NCBI GenBank assembly: GCA_017479985.1
Contig: JAFVBL010000001.1
Coordinates: 1 to 35,937 of the forward strand
DNA length: 35,937 nt
Reading direction: 5' to 3'
From: Alphaproteobacteria bacterium
Lineage (GTDB): Bacteria; Pseudomonadota; Alphaproteobacteria; RF32; CAG-239
The notes under the pieces: model-generated
Databases searched by the model: none
The model's input: only the letters and a program-made list of their open reading frames with translations
Told to the model about the DNA's origin: nothing
Part shown: in pieces, positions 11,742-21,000 of the stretch
Numbering within the stretch: position 1 is the stretch's first letter
Layout: each line of letters starts with the position of its first letter
Made by a program: the position numbers and the translations under genes

Positions 11742-11788
11742 AATAAAAAACAGCGCCTACTCGAGAGTAGTAGACGCTGTTTTTTATT
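11742..11788. terminator. Bidirectional terminator between rpoC and proS
   Basis: A long symmetric inverted repeat: AATAAAAAACAGCG at 11742-11755 pairs with CGCTGTTTTTTATT at 11775-11788. The inner loop holds CTACTCGAGAGTAG, itself self-complementary. T-runs lie on both strands, so it can stop the leftward pheST-proS transcript, whose last gene ends at 11806, and act as a backup for rpoBC. Confidence 0.85.
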
Positions 11789-11805
11789 GTTGTCAAAGGT
11801 ATTGT

Positions 11806-13323
11806 TTAATACGAGCGGGCGTAAATGACGTCCATTGTCGCATCTTTACCTGTCAGAAGGCATTTACCGACAGTGTCGCTTTGGTCAAACGGAATGCAAC
11901 GAATGGTGATTTTCATCGACTTCAAGATTTCTTCGGTTGCCGGATCTGCACACCATTTGCCGCGAACAAACGCGACTTTTCCTTGCTTGCCGTCTTCAAT
12001 CCATTCGTTAGAGTTGGTAAAATAGGCGGCAAATTCTTCCGGTGTGGTAATATCGGTACGAACATTTGCTTCCAAACGTTCTTTAGCTTTGACAAACATC
12101 AGCCGTTGCAATTCCTCCAAGCGTTTCCCTGCCGTAGCAACAAAATCGTCTGTTTTCATAATTTTTTTGCCTTCCGGCTGTCCGATGAAAATACGTTCTT
12201 TAACCATCAGACCGTCATTTTCAATATCGCGCAGACCGATTTCGCAGACCATCGGCGCTCCTTTGCGAACCCACTCCCAAACTTTATCGACGCTTGCCTT
12301 ATCGCGTGTATCAACTTTAATGCGCAACTTTTCACCAAAGGCTGAACATACTTTAAGTTTTGACTGTATATTATTGATATAATTCATTATTTTTTCTGAA
12401 TCTTCCTGCTTTTTAATCAACGGTACAAACACAATTTGATACGGTGCAATGTGCGGCGGAACAACCATACCGTCATCGTCAGCGTGACACATAATTGTAC
12501 CGCCGATTAAACGCGTGGAAACACCCCACGAGGTTGTATAAGCATATTCAAGCTCATTATTTTGATTGGTGAACTTAATGCCTGCCGATTTTGCAAAATT
12601 TTGCCCCAAAAAGTGCGATGTTCCGGCTTGCAGAGCTTTACCGTCCTGCATCATTGCTTCAATGCAATAAGTATCAATCGCTCCCGGAAATTTTTCGTGT
12701 TCCGGCTTGCGACCGACCAAAACCGGCATCGCCAATGCGTTTTCGGAAAAATCACGATAAACTTCGAGCATTTTAACGGTTTCTGCTTCTGCTTCTTTAA
12801 GCGTGGCGTGTACGGTGTGACCTTCCTGCCATAAAAACTCACGTGTGCGTAAAAACAGGCGAGGACGCATCTCCCAACGCACAACATTCGCCCATTGATT
12901 GAGTAAAATCGGCAAATCACGATACGACTTTACCCATTTTGCAAATGAGTCGGCAATAATCGTTTCTGAGGTCGGACGCACAATCAGCGGTTCTTCCAAA
13001 GGTGATGCCGGCGTGAGTTTGCCGTCGACGTTAACCAGACGCGAATGGGTCACAATCGCCATTTCTTTGGCAAATCCTTCAACGTGGTCGGCTTCTTTTT
13101 GGAAAAAGGAGAGGGGAATAAACATCGGAAAATAATAGTTTTCGTGTCCGGTTTCTTTGATTTTTTCATCTAAAACGCGCTGAATACGCTCCCATAAGCC
13201 GTAACCCCACGCCTTCATCACCATACAACCCGGGGATACGGAGTTTTCTGCCATATCTGCTTCGGATACTACATTTTGGTACCATTCCGGATAGTTTTGT
13301 TTGCGAGTAGCTTTCATTGCCAT
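11806..13323 (-). CDS. proS: Prolyl-tRNA synthetase, archaeal/eukaryotic type
   Basis: Class II synthetase that charges tRNA-Pro. The 505-residue product lacks the editing insertion of the roughly 570-residue bacterial form and matches the archaeal/eukaryotic (ProS type 3) form. Class II motif 1 covers about residues 42-70, RPTSET lies at 116-121, motif 2 (RWE through RTREFLWQEGHT) at 149-170, and the motif 3 region is near 265-300. The C-terminal extension has several cysteines and ends in a terminal Tyr (IYARSY), as this form does. AGGAG is 7 nt before the ATG at 13323; a second in-frame ATG at 13317 is less well placed. It starts 10 bp after pheT stops and is the last gene of the pheST operon. 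It is probably an ancient horizontal acquisition. Confidence 0.95.
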   Translation of the reverse strand: MAMKATRKQNYPEWYQNVVSEADMAENSVSPGCMVMKAWGYGLWERIQRVLDEKIKETGHENYYFPMFIPLSFFQKEADHVEGFAKEMAIVTHSRLVNVDGKLTPASPLEEPLIVRPTSETIIADSFAKWVKSYRDLPILLNQWANVVRWEMRPRLFLRTREFLWQEGHTVHATLKEAEAETVKMLEVYRDFSENALAMPVLVGRKPEHEKFPGAIDTYCIEAMMQDGKALQAGTSHFLGQNFAKSAGIKFTNQNNELEYAYTTSWGVSTRLIGGTIMCHADDDGMVVPPHIAPYQIVFVPLIKKQEDSEKIMNYINNIQSKLKVCSAFGEKLRIKVDTRDKASVDKVWEWVRKGAPMVCEIGLRDIENDGLMVKERIFIGQPEGKKIMKTDDFVATAGKRLEELQRLMFVKAKERLEANVRTDITTPEEFAAYFTNSNEWIEDGKQGKVAFVRGKWCADPATEEILKSMKITIRCIPFDQSDTVGKCLLTGKDATMDVIYARSY

Positions 13324-13333
13324 TGTTTTTCTC

Positions 13334-15721
13334 CTATCTCAGTTCGCCGCCGGTTTTTTTGCCGACTTCGACAATTACTTTGTTCATTAAATTTTCGATA
13401 TCTTTATCGGTAAAAGTTTGTTCAATCGGTTGAAAAGTCAGACTGATTGCCACCGATTTTTTACCGCTCGGCAATGTAATACCTTCATAAACATCGAAAA
13501 TGCGCACGTCGGTAATATGATTGCGGTCGGAATTTTTTGCTGCGGCAATAATTGCAGCAGCCGAAACACTTTTATCCACCACAAACGCCAAATCCTTATC
13601 TACCGGCTGAAACGGCGAAAGTTCCAACCTTTTACGTGCTTTTCCCGCACTTTGACGCGGCAGCGGAATATTATTCAAATTTACTTCAAACGCGACCACG
13701 CGTGTTTTGATATCCAGTGCTTTCAAAATTGCCGGATGAATTTCGCCGAAATACGCCAACACGTTTTTGCCGAGGCGAATAACGCCGGAACGTCCCGGAT
13801 GATAATAAGCCGGCGCATCGGTTGTAATCTGCGGATTTTCATACGGACCTTTAGCCGCTGCAATTACCGACAATGCATCTGCTTTGGCATCATAAACATC
13901 ATAGTCGCGCGCCGTATGAGTCCAATCCTTGGCAGAAGTCTGTCCGCAACGAACACCGGTAGCTGAGGTGTGCTGTTCTTGCGGATTTCGGCCGCTGAAT
14001 TCCGGTCCGACTTCGAATAAGGCCACATTCGGATAACCGCGGGCAATATTATTTTTTACTGCCGTTAACAAGTTAGGCAAAATTGACGGGCGCATTTCGT
14101 TAAGTTCTTTAACAATCGGATTTTGCAGCAAAATTGCCTCATTACCTTTACGGAAATATTGCGCGATGTCACTGTCGGCAAAACTCCAAGTCACTGTTTC
14201 AAACATACCGCGTGAGGCGAGTTCATGCTTAACAATAGAGGCATTGTGTTGTGCCGGCGTCAAAACCGGTTTCGGCAGTTTGCTGTGTGGCAGAGATACG
14301 GCCGGAATCTCATCAAGCCCAATCATACGTACAACTTCTTCAATCAAATCTTGTTCGCATTCAATATCGCCGCGCCAACTCGGGGAAACAGCCTTGATTT
14401 TGCCGTTTTCGAGCGAAACTTCAAAGCCCAGACGACGCAGAATTTCCATTTCTTTTTCTGCGCTGACATCAATTCCGATAAGCGTATTCATACGTTCCGG
14501 ACGCAGATAAGCAACTTGCGGTTGATAATTTTCTTCCGAACCGACAACGGTTAATTCCGATGCTTCGCCGCCGCAAATCGAAAGAATGAGCTGCGTGGCA
14601 TAATCCGAACCGCTGATGTTTGATTTCGGGTCAACCCAACGTTCATAACGATAACGTGAGTCGGAATCAATCTGTAACTTACGGCCGGTTTTGGCAATGC
14701 ATTCCGGCTTAAACAAAGCACATTCAAGCAAAACATTTGTTGTATCTGCCGAACAACCCTTTTCCAAACCGCCCATAATACCGCCGAGACATTGAACACC
14801 TTCGTCATCGCAAATACCGAGTGCAAAGTCGGTGAGTTCATATTCTTTTTCATTCAGCGCCGTAAATTTTTCACCGTTTTTTGCCATACGAATGGTCAAA
14901 TCACCTTTAAGTTTATCGGCATCAAAAACGTGCAACGGACGTGCCAAATCATAATTGATATAGTTTGTTACGTCAACCAGCGGTGAAATAGAGTGGATAC
15001 CGATGGCATTCAAACGGTCTTTCATCCATTTCGGCGTTTCGGCGTGATTGTTGACACCGCGGATATAACGACCGGTATAAACAGGACATTCAATCGGACA
15101 TTCCACCTTAATCTTTATCGGGTTGGTAAATTTTGCCGGCGTTTTAACAATATTCAGCGGCTTTAACGTACCCAATCCCGCGGCAGCCAAATCGCGTGCA
15201 ATACCGCGTACTCCCAAACATTCGGCACGGTTCGGCGTAATCGAAACTTCAATCACCGGATCAATATCCAAAACTTCTGCTGCCGCAACTCCAATCGGTG
15301 TATCCGCCGGCAGTTCGATAATGGCATCGTGTGCCGTGCCTATACCGATTTCATCAACCGCACACATCATACCGCAGCTCTCAACTCCGCGAATTGTTGC
15401 GCGCTTCAGGCGTTCGTTAAAGAGCGGAATCAATGTGCCTTCACGGGCAAAAATACCGATAAGTCCTTCACGCACATTCGGCGCACCGCACACAACCTGA
15501 TATTTATTTGTACCGTCATTGACACACAAAACGTGCAGTTTATCGGCATCAGGGTGATTTTCGACACAGTCAATACGTGCCGTGATAAAATCTTTCAAGC
15601 CTGACCGCGGATCGGTGATTTCTTCAACTTCCAAACCGATACGTGTCAGTGTTTTGCCGATTGTTTCCAAATCTGCCGTTGTTTCCAGATGCTCTTTGAG
15701 CCAAGATAATGTGAATTTCAT
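13334..15721 (-). CDS. pheT: Phenylalanyl-tRNA synthetase beta subunit
   Basis: Beta chain of the (alpha-beta)2 PheRS, 795 residues, the usual length. The N-terminus MKFTLSWLKEHLET leads into the EMAP-like tRNA-binding domain (about residues 39-150). B3/B4 editing and B5 domains follow. The C-terminal anticodon-binding ferredoxin fold (FDX-ACB) ends with GKKTGGELR. The start codon overlaps the pheS stop by 4 bp (ATGA), so translation of the two subunits is coupled. Confidence 0.97.
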   Translation of the reverse strand: MKFTLSWLKEHLETTADLETIGKTLTRIGLEVEEITDPRSGLKDFITARIDCVENHPDADKLHVLCVNDGTNKYQVVCGAPNVREGLIGIFAREGTLIPLFNERLKRATIRGVESCGMMCAVDEIGIGTAHDAIIELPADTPIGVAAAEVLDIDPVIEVSITPNRAECLGVRGIARDLAAAGLGTLKPLNIVKTPAKFTNPIKIKVECPIECPVYTGRYIRGVNNHAETPKWMKDRLNAIGIHSISPLVDVTNYINYDLARPLHVFDADKLKGDLTIRMAKNGEKFTALNEKEYELTDFALGICDDEGVQCLGGIMGGLEKGCSADTTNVLLECALFKPECIAKTGRKLQIDSDSRYRYERWVDPKSNISGSDYATQLILSICGGEASELTVVGSEENYQPQVAYLRPERMNTLIGIDVSAEKEMEILRRLGFEVSLENGKIKAVSPSWRGDIECEQDLIEEVVRMIGLDEIPAVSLPHSKLPKPVLTPAQHNASIVKHELASRGMFETVTWSFADSDIAQYFRKGNEAILLQNPIVKELNEMRPSILPNLLTAVKNNIARGYPNVALFEVGPEFSGRNPQEQHTSATGVRCGQTSAKDWTHTARDYDVYDAKADALSVIAAAKGPYENPQITTDAPAYYHPGRSGVIRLGKNVLAYFGEIHPAILKALDIKTRVVAFEVNLNNIPLPRQSAGKARKRLELSPFQPVDKDLAFVVDKSVSAAAIIAAAKNSDRNHITDVRIFDVYEGITLPSGKKSVAISLTFQPIEQTFTDKDIENLMNKVIVEVGKKTGGELR

Positions 15722-16827
15722 CGTGCCAATCCTCCGTTATTGCTTAATCCGTCTGTCATAGAAGAAAAATCGAGCGGCGTAAATCCGTAGTGTTTGAGCC
15801 AACGCACATCAGATTCAAAAAATGTGCGTAAGTCCGGAATACCGTATTTAAGCATAGCCAAACGGTCAATTCCCAATCCGAACGCAAACCCCTGATATTC
15901 GTCCGGATCAATACCGCCGGCGCGCAAAACATTCGGGTGTACCATACCGCAACCCAAGATTTCGAGCCAATCATCACCGGCGCCTACTTTGAGCTCGGTT
16001 TTTGTTTTCAGGCAACCGATATCCATTTCTGCCGACGGTTCGGTAAACGGAAAGTATGACGGACGGTAGCGCACCGGCAAATCGTCAAGTTCAAAAAATG
16101 CCTTAACAAAGTCATAAAGACAGCCTTTAAGGTGCGCAAGCGTAATGTTTTTATCAATCACCAAGCCTTCAAGCTGATGAAACATCGGTGTATGCGTGGC
16201 GTCATAATCGGAACGATATGTTCTGCCCGGTGCAATAATCCGAATAGGCGGTTGTTGTTTTTCCATTGTGCGGATTTGCACACCGGAAGTTTGTGTTCTG
16301 ATAACATAAGCCGCATCCATATCAAACGGCTTTGACGGGTCATTGTTCAAATAGAATGTATCCTGCATTTGCCGCGCAGGGTGATTCGGCGGCATATTGA
16401 GTGCGTTAAAGTTATGGAATTGGTCTTCAATATCCGGACCTTCGGCGACTTCAAATCCCATCTGCCCGAAGATAGCCATAACTTCTTCATAAATTTTGGA
16501 AACCGGATGAATACGTCCCTGAATTTCCGGACGCACCGGCAAGGTTACATCGAGCGTTTCATTTTTGAGTTTTTCGTTTAAGGCTTTTTCTTCCAGAATT
16601 TTCTTTTGTTTTTCAATGGCTTCTTCAATTTTTGCCTTAACAATATTCAGCCCTTTGCCGAGCGAAATTTTTTCTTCCAGCGGCAACGAACTCAATTCTT
16701 TCATCATTTCGGTGAGTTTGCCTTTTTTACCCAAGACGGCAACCCTGATGTCGTCTAATTCTTTCAACACGGCTGAGTTATTGATTTTACTCAATATTTC
16801 GCCTTTTAAATCTTCTAAATTTTCCAT
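15718..16827 (-). CDS. pheS: Phenylalanyl-tRNA synthetase alpha subunit
   Basis: Catalytic alpha chain of PheRS, 369 residues. An N-terminal coiled-coil region (about 1-95) binds tRNA. The class II core follows, with HPVSKIYEEV, the motif 2 region around TYRSDYDATHTPMFHQLEG and motif 3 near GLGIDRLAMLKYGIPDLR. After the usual final segment (ESDVRWLKHYG) it carries about 20 extra residues rich in Ser, Asn and Gly; the pheT start overlaps their end. The ATG at 16827 follows AAAGG. A strong hairpin with a T-run separates it from rplT, so it depends on read-through or on a promoter I cannot see. Confidence 0.97.
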   Translation of the reverse strand: MENLEDLKGEILSKINNSAVLKELDDIRVAVLGKKGKLTEMMKELSSLPLEEKISLGKGLNIVKAKIEEAIEKQKKILEEKALNEKLKNETLDVTLPVRPEIQGRIHPVSKIYEEVMAIFGQMGFEVAEGPDIEDQFHNFNALNMPPNHPARQMQDTFYLNNDPSKPFDMDAAYVIRTQTSGVQIRTMEKQQPPIRIIAPGRTYRSDYDATHTPMFHQLEGLVIDKNITLAHLKGCLYDFVKAFFELDDLPVRYRPSYFPFTEPSAEMDIGCLKTKTELKVGAGDDWLEILGCGMVHPNVLRAGGIDPDEYQGFAFGLGIDRLAMLKYGIPDLRTFFESDVRWLKHYGFTPLDFSSMTDGLSNNGGLAR

Positions 16828-16856
16828 AATATCTGAACCTTTTGTTTTAAAAATAT

Positions 16857-16896
16857 AAAAAAGAGTCAGCTTGAAAACTCAAAGCCAACTCTTTTT
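16857..16896 (-). terminator. Terminator or attenuator between rplT and pheS
   Basis: On the minus strand AGAGTTGGCTT pairs with AAGCTGACTCT (11 bp including two G-T wobbles) around a 9-nt loop and runs into T6. It sits in the 93-bp gap between rplT and pheS. I find no Phe-rich leader peptide beside it, so it could be a plain terminator of rpmI-rplT or an attenuator of pheST. The plus strand also shows a T5 run after the stem. Confidence 0.75.
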
Positions 16897-16920
16897 CACT
16901 GATTTTAATGTATCTGTAAC

Positions 16921-17280
16921 TTACTTGTTAAGAGCCGCTTTGGCTGTTTCAACCAACTTAGCAAATGCTTCGGGCTGTTTCAAAGCGATATCAGCGAGAA
17001 CTTTACGGTCGAGCTCGACACCGGCTTTGTTAAGCCCGCTGATAAATCGAGAATAAGTTAAATCGTGGATACGTGTGGCAGCGTTAATACGTTGAATCCA
17101 CAAAGAGCGGAAAGTTCTTTTCTTCACCTTGCGGTCACGGTATGCATATTGCAAACCTTTTTCAACTTTTTCAATCGCTACTCTGAATACATTTTTGTTA
17201 CGACCTCTGTAACCTTTCGCCATACCCAAAATTTTCTTGTGGCGAGCGTGAGCCGTTAAACCTCTTTTAACACGAGACAT
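16921..17280 (-). CDS. rplT: 50S ribosomal protein L20
   Basis: Basic 119-residue large-subunit protein needed for early 50S assembly. The N-terminus [18 protein letters not shown] and the segment [20 protein letters not shown] are the conserved L20 signature region. It lies 15 bp downstream of rpmI, with AGGGAGGA just before the ATG. In many bacteria L20 represses its own operon by binding the leader RNA; whether it does so here cannot be seen. Confidence 0.97.
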   Translation of the reverse strand: MSRVKRGLTAHARHKKILGMAKGYRGRNKNVFRVAIEKVEKGLQYAYRDRKVKKRTFRSLWIQRINAATRIHDLTYSRFISGLNKAGVELDRKVLADIALKQPEAFAKLVETAKAALNK

Positions 17281-17295
17281 ATCTTATCCTCCCTC

Positions 17296-17490
17296 TTAAA
17301 TAAACGGTAAAAACTTTTTAACGAAAGCATTGGCGGCGTCAATGATTTTAGAGCCTCTTGCTTGTCTTTTTTGTTTTGTCGGTTTGTTGAAAAGAAGGTG
17401 TCTTTTGAAAGAATGTCTTCTTTTTAATTTACCGGTGCCGGTAACGTCAAAACGCTTGGCAGCGGCTTTTTTTGTTTTTAATTTCGGCAT
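17296..17490 (-). CDS. rpmI: 50S ribosomal protein L35
   Basis: Small basic 64-residue large-subunit protein. [20 protein letters not shown], then [11 protein letters not shown], is the L35 pattern. AAAGGGA precedes the ATG by about 6 nt. It is the first gene of this operon; infC, which normally stands before it, is absent, and a predicted promoter lies about 80 bp upstream. Confidence 0.96.
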   Translation of the reverse strand: MPKLKTKKAAAKRFDVTGTGKLKRRHSFKRHLLFNKPTKQKRQARGSKIIDAANAFVKKFLPFI

Positions 17491-17571
17491 TTTGATTCCC
17501 TTTCGTTTTTTTGGAAATTACACACAAGCCGTCAGGCAATGCCATTTCGCCCGAACAACTCAAACGATAGG

Positions 17572-17600
17572 TTTATAACTTAATTTGTTTTAAATTTCAA
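17572..17600 (-). promoter_or_regulatory. Predicted sigma-70 promoter of rpmI-rplT
   Basis: On the minus strand TTGAAA (17600-17595), a 17-bp spacer, and TATAAA (17577-17572). Spacing is optimal. The transcript would have an untranslated leader of about 75 nt before rpmI. Confidence 0.65.
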
Positions 17601-18038
17601 GCATTATTTTGATTTTTATGCAATTTTATTTTAAGGAGAACTTGGTATTTGCAGGAATATTGCGGTGCGTATAAATACGTATGTTTGAACAGAGCCTATT
17701 TTATCCACAGACCTTGAAAAAATAACGTAATTTCTTGACTTTAAACGGGGGGGGGGTAAGCTGAAAAGTGAATTTTTTTCCGTTTGTTACGGGAGAACAA
17801 CAAACTTGAAAGTGTAACAACTATTGTTTTTCGGGTTTGGCTATAACGACAAGTGAATAAAAAACATAAACCAATTATGGCGCGTAAGGGCGATGATGTT
17901 CGGCGCGGTGCAGTATGATGCGGAGCTATAGTCAATTCGCGGGGATTGGTTTGGTGTTTTTTCGTTCAGCGAATCGGGATAACCGATACGTAAAACAGCT
18001 AAAATTTTATGATATTAACTTAACTAAAGGAGAGTTTT
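17601..18038. other. Intergenic region upstream of the autotransporter
   Basis: About 440 bp with no gene I can support. It holds a perfect DnaA-box-like nonamer TTATCCACA (17701-17709), a TTGACT hexamer at 17735-17740, a run of ten G at 17747-17756, and a 7-bp inverted repeat (TTGTTAC at 17784-17790, GTAACAA at 17814-17820). The AT-rich end leads into a strong AAAGGAGAG ribosome binding site before the ATG at 18039. A -10-like TATGAT lies at 18008-18013 without a matching -35. Confidence 0.6.
17735..17762 (+). repeat. G10 homopolymer tract in a possible promoter spacer
   Basis: Ten consecutive G at 17747-17756. TTGACT (17735-17740) lies upstream and TAAGCT (17757-17762) immediately downstream, 16 bp apart. 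The tract would therefore fill most of a promoter spacer, although the -10 match is only three of six. Such tracts change length by slipped-strand mispairing. Confidence 0.55.
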
Positions 18039-21000
18039 ATGAAATACTCAAAAAATGCAATAACGCAGCTCAAAAGACAATATAAGAGTGTGCTTTTGAA
18101 ATGCTTGGCGATTAACGCCGCACTGTTTATCGGCGTTGCTCTCAATGCTGCGCCGGTAATGGCAGAAGAAATCACATATGACATTGCCGAAGGCGAAACC
18201 CAAAAGGGCGATTTGTTTGAGCTTAATGATGGTGTTGTCAACAACGGCACCATTGAGGCTAAAAAAAGCATTCTCAATGAAGACGGTGTGTTTACCAACA
18301 AAGGAAACATTATTGCCGGACAGCTTGTTAATTGGTACGGAAAATTTTTTAATAACGGCACTATCAATCTCCAAGAATACATACCTGAATCAGAGGATGA
18401 AGATTCAGGACCGTCTCGTCCTGAAGTTATAAATGATGACGGTATTTTTTATAACGGCGCGAAACTGATTGCGGAAGATGACATACATAGTATCAAGGCT
18501 ACTGAAAGCGGCACAATCTACGGTGATGTTACGAACTTTGGTGATTTTTATAATCTCGGCACGATTGAAGGCAGGGTAACAAATCATGAAGTATTTTACA
18601 ACGGTGTGGAAATATCTAGGCCGCTTCCTAGTAAACCTATTATTGCATCTGTGAATACGATGCAGGCTGTGTCGGCAGACATATCTTCCGTAAAAGAAAA
18701 GGAAGAAAAAGTACCCGAACACAAAGGTTATGCCGGAGCAGAAATCAAGGGAAATGTTTTCAATTCCGGAATGTTGGTGAACGATGGTTCGATAACCGGC
18801 AGTATATTTAACGTGGCAAGTTTCGGCAACGGTTTTGAACCAGTTTTCGGAACACTAACACTAACCGCCTTCAAAGAGGCTAGCATCAGTGGGGGCAATA
18901 TTTTTAATGGCGGCGAATTTACAAACGGCGGTTCTATTGATGCAAATGTGATTTTTAGCAGAGGAGGAATCAATAACGGCTTTGAGTTTTATCGGATAGG
19001 AGAAGTGTTGGATGGAGAAGCGATGCCGGAAGACATCATTTTTGGTCCGGAAGCATCTATTACGGCGAAGAAGATATATAATGACGACATAATTGCCAAT
19101 GCCGGATATATCGGGGGCGACCTTATCAATATCAATGAGGAGGCTTTATTGCTGTTAGCCGGCGGTACATTGGAGGGTAGCATCAGCAGTGAATTTATAG
19201 ATGAAGATGGCAGAGACAGTCTTTTGCAAGAGTATTTTGCTGATTTTGAAGATATAATCAATTCAAAATCCACGTCGGAGCCTATGGCAGTCAAAAGTGA
19301 AATTACAGTTGAAGAGACCGGCGCGGCTGAAAATCAGTTAAACGGCTTAGTTGCTTCAATATACGGCGATAACAGCATCACCGGTTCAGTTGGTGCTTAT
19401 GCTTTAGGCGTGTATGCAGGCAGTAGCTTAAAAGTCGGCGGCGATATCAAGGTAAACGAAATAGGTGTTTTAGGTACTCCAGAATTTGCAGGTATGGAAC
19501 CGCAAGCAGTTTCTGATGAAAACAGCAGATATATACCGGAAACAGGCGGCAGATTGGATATAGGCTCCAATAAGGCAGAAGCAATATCCGCCTACTTTGA
19601 AAAAGACACCACTTTGGCACTGACTGTTGAAAGCGATACCACATTCGGACAAATGACCGCCGGCGAATTTATGGTAGAAGACGGTGCTAAGCTCGAAGTT
19701 ACGGTTATGCCTGGCTTTAGCGAAATCGGCAAAGAATATGAATTGCCGTTGCTGATACAAGATGAATCCTTGCGCGAGGAAGAAGATGACGAAGTAAGCT
19801 CTATGGAACCGCTCGATGCCGGTGAGGATACCTCTGAAGAAAACACGGGCGTAAGCAACTTTAGCGATAACTATATTGACGGTTCCGAAGAGGCCGAGGA
19901 ATTGGTTGCCGATGAAAGCGGTGTCGCTAAAAACAGCATGTTTGAAATTAAGCGCGGCGAAGAAGAGGGCGTTTATGTTATTACGCAGTTGAAGACGGCG
20001 CAAGAGATTATTGAAGAACCGGAAGAGCCTGTAAAACCGGTTGAACCGAGTGTTGAGCCGGAACCGGTACCGGCTCCGAGTGAGAAAACTCTGGAATTGG
20101 GCGAAATGGCAAAGGCTTGGTTAGACAGCGGGGCTATGACGACACCGGCAAGTTTGGAAATGCAGGAAGAACTGGCTAAGTTGGCGCAGAAGTCAACCAC
20201 CCCTCAAGCAAAGGCTCAATTTAAGGGCGCGTTGAAGGCGTTGGCTCCGAATGATGCACCGGTGGCACAGGCTATGTCCGCCGCTATTATGGGACGCATC
20301 TTCGGCGGTATCGGCGCACATTTAAGCAAGCCAAAGAGCGGTCTTGCTTCCGGTGATGCGCTCAACGGCGTGTCCGCTTGGGGCAGCACTTATTATGGTA
20401 ATGCTAAACTTGATGATCGCGCAGACGAAGTTTATGGTTTTGATGCAGACAGTAAGGGTATTACCGCCGGTGTCGATAAGCAAGTTACTTCGGCAGTTAA
20501 ACTCGGATTCGGGTTGCAATATGACAAGTCAGATATCAATGCCTTTAAGCGTGATGTCGATGTTGAAACCGCAGCCGCTTTCGTTTATGGTGAATATCGT
20601 CCGAGCAACTGGTATGTCAGCGGTGTCGCGGCGTATGGACGTTCCGATTATGACGAGAAGAAATTTGCCGGCGATAAGATTGTAAAAGCAAATTATGATG
20701 CTGACTTGTTCGGTTTACAGGCCTTGACAGGCTATGATGTGTTGACACGATATGCCGATGTAACGCCGAATGCCGGCTTGCGTTATAATTACATCAAACG
20801 TCATGGTTATGTTGATGGTGCCGGTCAGGATATTTCCGGCAGCAACAGCGATATTTTGACCGGAGTTGCAGGTTTGAAGGTGGCTAAGAACTTCGGCGGT
20901 TTCCGTCCGAGTGCTTATGTGAACTTCACCTACGACTTTGTGTCTGACCGTGATAGCGCAGTTGTTAATTTGACGAACGGTGCAAGTTACCATGTCAGCG

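Noticed and set aside
11704-12345. A 213-codon plus-strand frame antisense to proS.
   Set aside because: It lies fully antisense to a strongly conserved synthetase, starts inside the terminator region, has no ribosome binding site and resembles no protein I know.
17741-17935. A 64-codon minus-strand frame across the G10 tract.
   Set aside because: It starts at TTG without a ribosome binding site, its composition is unlike neighbouring genes, and its end depends on the homopolymer.
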